Position numbers and translations under genes: made by a program. This document shows, piece after piece, positions 23,346 to 29,908 of a stretch of DNA of 29,908 nt (the first letter of the stretch is position 1; every line of letters begins with the position of its first letter). Origin of the DNA: AEGEAN-183 sp964614345. GTDB lineage: Bacteria; Pseudomonadota; Gammaproteobacteria; Magnimaribacterales; Magnimaribacteraceae. The stretch spans positions 1 to 29,908 of the forward strand of contig CAZTLP010000012.1 of assembly GCA_964614345.1 (NCBI GenBank). Reading direction: 5' to 3'. Below the pieces are notes generated by a model. It saw only the letters and a list, made by a program, of their open reading frames with translations. It did no database searches and was not told the DNA's origin.

Positions 23346-24835
23346 TCTTTATCTTTCGGTTTAAGCTGAGGGAATAAAAGCACATCTCGAATGGATGTTG
23401 TTCCCGTAAAGAGCATAACTAACCTGTCTATGCCAACCCCAACGCCTGCACACGGAGGTAGGCCATACTCTAGAGCCTCTACATAGTCTTCGTCATATCC
23501 CATGGCTTCTTGGTCTCCAGAGTCTTTCTGCTGTACCTGCTGTTTAAACCTCTCTGCTTGTTCATCGGGATCATTAAGCTCAGAAAATCCGTTAGCAATT
23601 TCCTTTCCACCTATAAATAATTCAAAACGATCAACATAACCGGGGTTATCGTCCTGTGTTCTTGAAAGAGGAGATACATCTTTAGGATATCCAGTTATAA
23701 AAGTAGGCTTATCAAGTTCGCCCTCTACGCCCTTCTCAAATATTTCTAATTGCAGCTTACCGTCAGACGAGTCTTTAATATTCTCAACTTCTAGTTTCTT
23801 AGCTATCTTCTCCAACTCTTTTCTATCTTCTAGTTGATCTTTCTTAGCACCGATATATTTAACGATGGAGTCAATTAATGTTAATTTTTGAAAAGATTTT
23901 GATAGGTCATACTTCTCTTTATTTTGTTCAATGACGGTTTTACCCAAAACCTTCTCTGCCAATCTTCTAATTAGAGTTTCCATAAAATTCATTTGGTCTT
24001 CGTAATCAGCATAAGCTGTATAAAATTCAAGCATGGTGAATTCAGGATTGTGTTTTGTGGATAAGCCCTCATTTCTAAAATTCCTATTAATTTCAAAAAC
24101 TTTCTCTAAACCTCCTACAACTAGTCTTTTGAGGTATAACTCAGGGGCTACTCTCAAATACAAATCCATATCTAGCGCATTATGATGGGTTTGAAACGGT
24201 CTAGCTGTAGCTCCTCCTGGTATGGGGTGCATCATAGGAGTCTCAACTTCTAGGTAACCTTCTTCAATAAAGATATTTCTTATTTCACTTAAAATCTTGC
24301 TTCTTGTTTTAAAAACCTCAAGACTTTCAGGATTGGTCAAAAGATCTAAGTACCTTTTTCTATATCTCTGTTCTGTATCAACTAAGCCGGCATGCTTTTC
24401 TGGTAAAGGCTTTAAAGACTTCGTTAAAAGAAAAATACTATTAGCTTCAACTGTTAATTCATTGGTTTTGGTTTTAAATAGTTTTCCTTTAAGACCTACA
24501 ACATCTCCTAAATCCCATTTTTTAAATTCTTTATATGTCTCTTCGCCCAGATTATCTGCCTTAATGTAAGCCTGAATCTGTCCTGTAAGATCTTGAATGG
24601 TAATGAAACTGGCCTTCCCCATTACACGCTGTAACATAACTCTACCCGCTACTGAGACCTCTATATTTTTACTTTCTAATTTATCTTGTTCAAACGAATC
24701 ATAAGAAGCATGAAGATCCTCAGCTAAAGCATCCCGTCTAAAGTCATTAGGAAAGGCATTGCCTTTCGACCTTAAGTCTTCGAGTTTTGCTCGTCGGAGA
24801 GCTAAGAGTTCATTTTGTGAGATTTCTTCTGTCAT
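23342..24835 (-). CDS. lysS: Lysyl-tRNA synthetase, class II
   Basis: Class II lysyl-tRNA synthetase, 497 aa, full length. It attaches lysine to tRNA-Lys in the cytoplasm. The N-terminal OB-fold anticodon-binding domain spans about 50-150 (VAGRVMLQRVMGKASFITIQ and onward). The catalytic domain shows motif 2 (FRNEGLSTKHNPEFTMLEFY) and motif 3 (GVGIDRLVMLFTG), and ends LFPQLKPKDKD. It lies 14 bp after prfB, the order seen in E. coli and Pseudomonas (prfB-lysS). The last 4 bp overlap the end of the convergent mdh gene, leaving no room for an intrinsic terminator between them. Confidence 0.97.
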   Translation of the reverse strand: MTEEISQNELLALRRAKLEDLRSKGNAFPNDFRRDALAEDLHASYDSFEQDKLESKNIEVSVAGRVMLQRVMGKASFITIQDLTGQIQAYIKADNLGEETYKEFKKWDLGDVVGLKGKLFKTKTNELTVEANSIFLLTKSLKPLPEKHAGLVDTEQRYRKRYLDLLTNPESLEVFKTRSKILSEIRNIFIEEGYLEVETPMMHPIPGGATARPFQTHHNALDMDLYLRVAPELYLKRLVVGGLEKVFEINRNFRNEGLSTKHNPEFTMLEFYTAYADYEDQMNFMETLIRRLAEKVLGKTVIEQNKEKYDLSKSFQKLTLIDSIVKYIGAKKDQLEDRKELEKIAKKLEVENIKDSSDGKLQLEIFEKGVEGELDKPTFITGYPKDVSPLSRTQDDNPGYVDRFELFIGGKEIANGFSELNDPDEQAERFKQQVQQKDSGDQEAMGYDEDYVEALEYGLPPCAGVGVGIDRLVMLFTGTTSIRDVLLFPQLKPKDKD

Positions 24836-24849
24836 TACGCATACTTTAA

Positions 24850-25948
24850 CTAAATATTGGCTTTAAGGCTCGCTTCAATAAAACTATCAAGATCTCCGTC
24901 CAATACAGCTGTGCAATTTGAAGTCTCATAACCAGTCCTCAGATCTTTTATTCTTGCTGAATCCAGCACGTAAGATCGTATCTGACTTCCCCAACCTATG
25001 TCTGACTTTGATTCTTCCAAAGACTGTCTTTCCGCATCTAACTTTTGCATTTCTATTTCATAAAGCTTTGCTCTAAGTTGTTGCATTGCTTTATCTCTAT
25101 TTTGGTGCTGCGACCTTTGAGATTGGCATTGGACAACAACTCCAGTAGGTTCATGGGTAATTCTAATAGCTGAGTCAGTTTTATTAACATGCTGCCCACC
25201 GGCTCCACTAGCTCTATAAGTGTCTATTCTAAGATCTGAAGGGTTTATGTCTATTTCAATTGTTTCATCTATTTCAGGAGAAACAAAAACGGATGCAAAA
25301 GAAGTGTGTCTTCTGCTACCCGAATCAAAAGGAGATTTTCTTACCAACCTATGCACTCCCGTTTCTGTTCTAAGCCATCCATACGCGTAATCTCCTTCAA
25401 ATCTAATTGCAGAACTTTTAATTCCGGCTACCTCGCCAGGGGACACTTCAATCATTTCGACATTAAAACCTTTAGATTCTCCCCATTTTAAATACATTCT
25501 CATAATCATCTCGGCCCAATCCTGAGCTTCAGTGCCGCCCGAACCAGACTGAATATCTAAGAAAGCATTATTTGGATCCATGGGATTGGAGAACATTCTT
25601 TGAAACTCCAGTTGGTAGAGCTTCTTTTCATTTTTTTTAATTTCTTCGATAAGTCCTTCTAAAGCTTCCTCATCGTTTTCGGAGAGAGCTAATTCGGATA
25701 ACTCTGATGAGTCTTTTATGGCCTGGTCTAAATCGATAAACCTAGTTACCTCTTTTTCAAGATGTACTCTTTCTTTGTTAAGTTCTTGAGCTTTTTTTGG
25801 GTCATCCCAAATCTTTGGGTCGTTTAGCTTTTCAGTTAATTCATTTAACCGAGACTGTTTTTTTTCGAGGTCAAAGATACCCCCTTAGGTCATCAATTCT
25901 TTTGACCTGATTTTTTAAATCTTCATTTATCGAAGTTACTTCAGTCAT
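24850..25948 (-). CDS. prfB: Peptide chain release factor 2, made by programmed +1 frameshift
   Basis: Release factor RF2, which ends translation at UGA and UAA. The gene needs a +1 frameshift: the first 25 codons run from the ATG at 25948 to 25874, then an in-frame TGA (25873-25871). Skipping base 25873 resumes translation at 25872 and continues to 24850. The joined product is 365 aa, the length of E. coli RF2. The discriminator tripeptide SPF is at 205-207 and the catalytic GGQ at 250-252. Residue 246 is Ala, the common bacterial state, unlike Thr in E. coli K-12. A plain frame search sees only the C-terminal part from 25596. The ATG lies 3 bases after the thrC stop and lysS follows 14 bp later, so the genes look co-transcribed. 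Confidence 0.97.
25870..25888 (-). promoter_or_regulatory. RF2 programmed +1 frameshift signal
   Basis: The minus strand reads CTA AGG GGG TAT CTT TGA C. This is an internal Shine-Dalgarno-like AGGGGG (25885-25880), three bases, the slippery CTT codon (25876-25874), then TGA followed by C, a weak termination context. It is identical in layout to the E. coli prfB site, with the stop at codon 26. When RF2 is scarce, the ribosome pauses at TGA, slips +1 and makes more RF2, giving autoregulation. Confidence 0.97.
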
Positions 25949-25951
25949 GTC

Positions 25952-27343
25952 TTAGCTAATAGATGAAACTATATATTCTCTCACCTTATCTATATTATCG
26001 GGTAGAACAACAAAATCTTCTTGTTTATCTTCTATGTCCTTTAATTGGGTTGGAGTCTCTACAACGTCTTTAGATAAAACCTGTTCAATGGCTCCCATAA
26101 ATTTAGATGGGTGTGCTGTAGCCATTGTTACCACAGACTGGTCAGGTGATATCAACTCCCTAGCAGCTCTAATCCCAGTAGAAGTATGCGGGTCCAGTAT
26201 GTAATTGTTTGTCTCAAAAGTGTTTTTAATTTCTTGCAGTATTTCTTGATCTGTACTTGGAAAACTTAAAAACAAATCTTCTGCTTTCTTCCAGTAGTCT
26301 CTGGGCACTGAAATCTGTTCTTTGGGGAAGGTAGACATAGTTTTTTGTAGCTTCTCAGAATCATTGTTAAATAAATTAAACAGTAATCTTTCGAAATTAC
26401 TGGCCACTGAAATATCCATACTGGGAGCTAATGTTTCAGTAACTTGACCTTTCTTATAAAAATTCTCCGAAAATAATTTGTGCAAAACATCATTGCTATT
26501 TGTGGCAATTAGTATTTTATCAATAGGAAGTCCCATTTCCTTAGCTAACCAACCTGCGTAAGCATGTCCAAAATTGCCTGAAGGTATCGAAAAGATCAAC
26601 CCATTCAGTTCTTCTTTCAACCTTAAGTAAGTCCAAAAATAATAAACTGACTGGGTCATACATCTAGCCCAATTTATTGAATTGGCTGCTATAAAACGTG
26701 TTTCATTTGACTCAATAGATGCATCTAAAAATAGCTCTTTAACCATGGCCTGGCAACCATCAAAATCTGTTTGAATTGAGAGAGCATGAACATTTTTAGC
26801 TTGGGTTGTCGTCATCTGCTTTCTTTGTATTTCAGTAACTCTCTCATGCGGATAAAGAATAAAAACTTCTACGTTTTCATATCTAGAGCATGCAGAAATT
26901 GCAGCTGATCCTGTATCACCGGAAGTTGCTCCCAATACAGCAATTTTTGTCTTTTGCTTTTGCGCAAAATAATTAAGTAGTGTGCCCAAGAGCTGCATTG
27001 CAACATCTTTAAATGCCAAAGTCGGGCCGTGAAATAATTCTAAGACCCATCTTTGATCTTCTAATTTAACTAAATTAACTACATCTTCATTTTCAAAAGC
27101 TTTATAAGCATCATTAATAATGTTTTCAAAATTACTTTTATTAATCTCTTCTGATACAAATTGATGAAGTATCTCAGTTGTTAATTCTTGATAACTTAAA
27201 GAGCTAAGATCTTTAAGTTCTTCATTCGTGAACTTGCAAGTTTCTAATGGCATAAACAAACCGCCATCTGATGCAAGACCTCCTAGCAGAACTTCACTAA
27301 ATGACTTTCTCAGTGAAGAGTTTCTAGTGCTTATATATTGCAT
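25952..27343 (-). CDS. thrC: Threonine synthase
   Basis: A 463-aa threonine synthase of the long, Gram-negative/yeast-like type. It is a PLP enzyme that converts O-phosphohomoserine to threonine. The N-terminus MQYISTRN, then LGGLASDGGLFMP (19-32), is typical. The PLP lysine is Lys112 in HGPTLAFKD. The phosphate-binding and PLP-ring segments GATSGDTGSAA and SGNFGHAYAG are present. Its ATG overlaps the hom stop by one base (TAATG), and prfB begins 3 bp after its own stop. Homoserine kinase, which makes its substrate, is not in the window, as in Pseudomonas-type gene orders where it is encoded elsewhere. Confidence 0.96.
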   Translation of the reverse strand: MQYISTRNSSLRKSFSEVLLGGLASDGGLFMPLETCKFTNEELKDLSSLSYQELTTEILHQFVSEEINKSNFENIINDAYKAFENEDVVNLVKLEDQRWVLELFHGPTLAFKDVAMQLLGTLLNYFAQKQKTKIAVLGATSGDTGSAAISACSRYENVEVFILYPHERVTEIQRKQMTTTQAKNVHALSIQTDFDGCQAMVKELFLDASIESNETRFIAANSINWARCMTQSVYYFWTYLRLKEELNGLIFSIPSGNFGHAYAGWLAKEMGLPIDKILIATNSNDVLHKLFSENFYKKGQVTETLAPSMDISVASNFERLLFNLFNNDSEKLQKTMSTFPKEQISVPRDYWKKAEDLFLSFPSTDQEILQEIKNTFETNNYILDPHTSTGIRAARELISPDQSVVTMATAHPSKFMGAIEQVLSKDVVETPTQLKDIEDKQEDFVVLPDNIDKVREYIVSSIS

Positions 27344-28626
27344 TACTTCTTACCTAGATGAATCCTAAACTTTTTAACTCCTGGAGTAACTTCAGGTAAG
27401 TCTTCCAACTCATTTTTTAGTTTAAAAGCTTCATTATCAGTAATTTCACCGGATATTATGACAACAGAAATAGACTCTGGGTTTGGTTTAGCCTTTGCCT
27501 CATGTTGGATTAAGGCTTCAATGCTTATTTCTCTATCAGCAAATAAAGAGGATATCTTGGCTATAACACCAGGTTCATCATTAACTTGTATTCTGTAATA
27601 TCTTGGAGCTTTCTTACTATCTGAAACTTGTAACTCATTACTACTATCGGAATTTATATCTAAATCCCAACCACCCTTAGCTATATCAACTAAATCGGCT
27701 ATTACTGCTGAAGCTGTTGGTTCTGGTCCAGCCCCTGGGCCGTAATAAACTGTAGAACCAACTCCTTCAGAAAATATTTCCAGGGCATTCATTTCTTTGC
27801 CCACTTGTGAAAGCAAGGTTTCCTTATCAACTAAAGTTGGATAAGCACTTACGCCAACAACATTGTTGTCGAGCTCACCAAGTGCTATGTGCTTAATCGA
27901 ATAGCCTAATTCTTTTGCATATTTAAGGTCTTCAAGTTCCACCTCTTCGATCCCCTCGAAGCTTACAAAAGAAAAATCAAAAGGCACATGAAATGCTAAA
28001 GCAGCGAGAATACTAGCCTTTTGAGCTGCATCGGTTCCGTTAATATCCAAGCTTGGATCAGCCTCAGCAAGACCAAGTTCTTGAGCTTTTTTTAAGGCTG
28101 ACTTAAAACTTGATTGATTTAATTCCATTTCCGTTAGTATGAAGTTGCTTGTTCCGTTTAAGATTCCTGCAAACCACTTAACCTTGTTTGCAACTAAACC
28201 TTCTCTCAGAGCTTTTATAACTGGAGTTCCTCCAGCCACAGAGGCTTCAAAACCTATCTCTACATTATTATTTTTTGCTAATTCAAATAACTCATTTCCA
28301 TAACTGGCTATAAGTGCTTTATTTGCTGTAACCACATGCTTACCTTCTTTTAAGGCTGTTGTAACTAATTCGTAAGAAAAATCTACTCCGCCTACGACTT
28401 CCACCAAAACATCAACTTCCGGATTAGTTGCTACCTCCAATACATTAGTTGTTATGTTGATTTCTTCATAAGGAACAACTTCCTTACCTCTTCTTGCACC
28501 TACTTGGACCAAGTCAAAATGCACCCCACCCTGAACTTCTAGCAATTGTGAAGAGTTGATTAAAGTCCTTAAGACTGCTCCACCAACATTTCCTACGCCA
28601 CAAAGGCCTACTTTAACTGTTTTCAT
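27343..28626 (-). CDS. hom: Homoserine dehydrogenase with C-terminal ACT domain
   Basis: A 427-aa monofunctional homoserine dehydrogenase, which reduces aspartate semialdehyde to homoserine for threonine and methionine synthesis. The Rossmann motif GLCGVGNVGGAVL (8-20) opens the protein, VTANKALIA carries the active-site lysine region, and ILNGTSNFILTEM with GLAEADPSLDINGTDAAQK forms the homoserine-binding part. The last 80 residues are an ACT domain (YRIQVNDEPGVIAKISSLFA), expected to bind threonine for feedback inhibition. It is not fused to aspartokinase, unlike E. coli ThrA and MetL. It lies 26 bp after alaC and overlaps thrC by one base. Confidence 0.96.
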   Translation of the reverse strand: MKTVKVGLCGVGNVGGAVLRTLINSSQLLEVQGGVHFDLVQVGARRGKEVVPYEEINITTNVLEVATNPEVDVLVEVVGGVDFSYELVTTALKEGKHVVTANKALIASYGNELFELAKNNNVEIGFEASVAGGTPVIKALREGLVANKVKWFAGILNGTSNFILTEMELNQSSFKSALKKAQELGLAEADPSLDINGTDAAQKASILAALAFHVPFDFSFVSFEGIEEVELEDLKYAKELGYSIKHIALGELDNNVVGVSAYPTLVDKETLLSQVGKEMNALEIFSEGVGSTVYYGPGAGPEPTASAVIADLVDIAKGGWDLDINSDSSNELQVSDSKKAPRYYRIQVNDEPGVIAKISSLFADREISIEALIQHEAKAKPNPESISVVIISGEITDNEAFKLKNELEDLPEVTPGVKKFRIHLGKK

Positions 28627-28652
28627 TATTTAGCCTTTAGCATGTATTTTTC

Positions 28653-29828
28653 TCATGACTTAATAAACTTCTTTATATTTCTCAAAGCTTGGCTAGTTCT
28701 ATGCTCATTCTCAATTAAAGAAAATCTGACATAACCTTCTCCATATTCACCGAATCCAATCCCTGGTGAAACTGTAACTTTAGCTTCAGCTAGTAATCTT
28801 TTAGAAAACTCAAGGGAGCCTATATTGCCTATAGAATGAGGAATCTTTGACCAGATAAACATAGTGGCTTTAGGCATTTCTGTAGGCCAACCTATTCTAT
28901 TTAATCCCTTAACAAGGAAATCTCTTCTAGTTTTATAGGTTTCTCTTATATTACCAACATATTGGTCACATTCGTCGAGAGCTTTGATTGCTGCTACCTG
29001 TATAGGTGTAAATAAACCGTAATCAATATAAGATTTAATTCTCTCTAATGCAGCCAACAAGTTTTTATTCCCACAGCAAAACCCAACTCTCCATCCTGGC
29101 ATGTTATAACTTTTGGATAGCGAGAAAAATTCTACTGCTACTTCTTTACTACCTTCTACTTGTAAAATTGAAGGGGCCATGTATCCATCAAAACAAAGAT
29201 CTGCGTAAGCAAGATCTTGAACAACCCAAAACTTATGTTTTCTTGCTAGCTCTATAATTCTTTCAAAAAATTCAATCTCGACACATTGTGTTGTTGGATT
29301 ACTGGGAAAATTTAAAACCAGCATTTTTGGTTTAGGAAAAGTATTCTTTAGTGCCTGGTCAAGCTCAGAGAAGAAATCGATTTTTTCTCCTATAGGAACA
29401 TGCCTTACATCTGCTCCTGCTATAACAAACCCGTAAGGGTGGATAGGATAAGAAGGATTAGGAACTAAAACGGTATCACCTTTATCTAGTGTAGCTATTG
29501 CTAAGTGAGCTAGACCTTCTTTTGAACCCATGGTGACAACTGCCTCTGATTCTGGATCAAGATTTACTGAATACCTTCTTTCATACCAATCACATATTGA
29601 TTTCCTCAACCTTGGAATACCTTTTGACTGGGAATATCTATGTGTAGGAGGATTGAGAGAAGATTCTCTTAACTTTTCTACTATAGGAGAGGGGGTTGGT
29701 TGATCAGGATTTCCCATTCCAAAATCTATGATGTCCTCTCCATTATGTCTTGCTTCCATCTTAAGTTTCTGTATCTCACCAAAAACATAAGGGGGTAACT
29801 TATCTATTCTATTAAAATTAATATCCAT
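28653..29828 (-). CDS. alaC: AlaC-type alanine/glutamate-pyruvate aminotransferase
   Basis: A 391-aa fold-type I aminotransferase of the AlaC (YfdZ) group, which makes alanine from pyruvate and glutamate. It has DFGMGNPDQPTP (35-46), HRYSQSKGIP (63-72), FPSNPTT (174-180), the PLP-contacting Asp205 and PLP lysine Lys239 in SLSKSYNMPGWRVGF. A close alternative is LL-diaminopimelate aminotransferase, but the context (just before hom-thrC in gammaproteobacteria) favours AlaC. No Shine-Dalgarno sequence precedes the ATG (TATTTTCATTTT). A minus-strand TTGGAT (29865-29860), a 17-base spacer and TATATT (29842-29837) could start a nearly leaderless message, but this is weak. Confidence 0.88.
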   Translation of the reverse strand: MDINFNRIDKLPPYVFGEIQKLKMEARHNGEDIIDFGMGNPDQPTPSPIVEKLRESSLNPPTHRYSQSKGIPRLRKSICDWYERRYSVNLDPESEAVVTMGSKEGLAHLAIATLDKGDTVLVPNPSYPIHPYGFVIAGADVRHVPIGEKIDFFSELDQALKNTFPKPKMLVLNFPSNPTTQCVEIEFFERIIELARKHKFWVVQDLAYADLCFDGYMAPSILQVEGSKEVAVEFFSLSKSYNMPGWRVGFCCGNKNLLAALERIKSYIDYGLFTPIQVAAIKALDECDQYVGNIRETYKTRRDFLVKGLNRIGWPTEMPKATMFIWSKIPHSIGNIGSLEFSKRLLAEAKVTVSPGIGFGEYGEGYVRFSLIENEHRTSQALRNIKKFIKS

Positions 29829-29845
29829 AAAATGAAAATATAGTT

Positions 29846-29908
29846 TTAGCTACTTAACAATCCAATAAGATCTTGAGGAGGAATATACCCAGGAATAAGT
29901 CTTCCTTC
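29846..29908 (-). CDS. DsbC-like disulfide isomerase, last 20 codons, cut by window edge
   Basis: The right edge holds the end of a gene on the minus strand: 20 codons reading EGRLIPGYIPPQDLIGLLSS, then TAA at 29848-29846. It resembles the C-terminus of DsbC (compare LVPGYQPP in the E. coli protein), the periplasmic disulfide isomerase. In Pseudomonas dsbC lies directly upstream of hom, which supports the call. The thioredoxin domain with its CxxC is outside the window, so identification rests on this tail and gene order. Confidence 0.6.
   Translation of the reverse strand, partial: EGRLIPGYIPPQDLIGLLSS

Noticed and set aside
25597..25948. Apparent 350-bp non-coding gap between thrC and the release-factor frame
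   Set aside because: It is the 5' part of prfB in the pre-shift and post-shift frames. The RF2 frameshift signal explains the break.
1..29908. tRNA or rRNA genes, CRISPR arrays, insertion sequences, attachment sites
   Set aside because: No cloverleaf-like segment, rRNA core sequence, regularly spaced direct repeat, transposase or terminal inverted repeat was noticed in the reading. A covariance-model scan was not possible.

Overview
The window reads as ordinary chromosome of an AT-rich gammaproteobacterium, probably marine and free-living. The right third carries housekeeping genes in a gammaproteobacterial arrangement (dsbC tail, alaC, hom, thrC, prfB, lysS), and prfB has the classic RF2 programmed frameshift. 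Coding density is very high. Intergenic gaps are mostly 0-40 bp, no stretch over 300 bp lacks a gene, and several genes overlap by 1-4 bp. This suggests a streamlined SAR86-like or similar marine lineage, but the lineage is an inference. I saw no rRNA, tRNA, CRISPR array, insertion sequence or phage gene.

Region 1 (1-7487, minus strand) is a run of seven genes that looks like one operon, driven from a good sigma70-type promoter at 7517-7545. In transcription order it encodes a beta-lactamase-fold serine hydrolase, a cytoplasmic amidohydrolase-2 enzyme, an exported amidohydrolase, an AhpD-like protein, an exported gamma-glutamyltransferase, an indoleamine 2,3-dioxygenase and the start of a small Cys/His protein. 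Region 2 (7616-9802, plus strand) diverges from it and encodes a D-aminoacylase-type amidohydrolase directly abutting an RraA-family gene. Together these regions look like scavenging and catabolism of amino-acid derivatives and peptides.

Region 3 (9788-19493, minus strand) is the most interesting part. It is a nine-gene, tightly packed operon: an MFE-2-type (3R)-hydroxyacyl-CoA dehydrogenase, an FMN alpha-hydroxy-acid dehydrogenase, an exported parallel beta-helix protein, an exported diheme c-type cytochrome, a periplasmic adaptor, an ABC ATPase and three FtsX/MacB-type permeases. The beta-helix/cytochrome couple resembles a known two-gene pair of unknown function (TIGR03805/TIGR03806, recalled from memory). 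Here it sits in the same operon as a complete MacAB-like transporter and two oxidoreductases. A PatB/MalY aminotransferase gene (19536-20681) lies just upstream on the same strand.

Region 4 (20782-23345, plus strand) holds a thiolase-like gene without the usual nucleophilic cysteine and a type-2 malate dehydrogenase with an enlarged substrate loop. Region 5 (23342-29908, minus strand) holds lysS, prfB, thrC, hom, alaC and the last 20 codons of a dsbC-like gene, which contribute to translation, threonine and alanine synthesis, and disulfide isomerisation.
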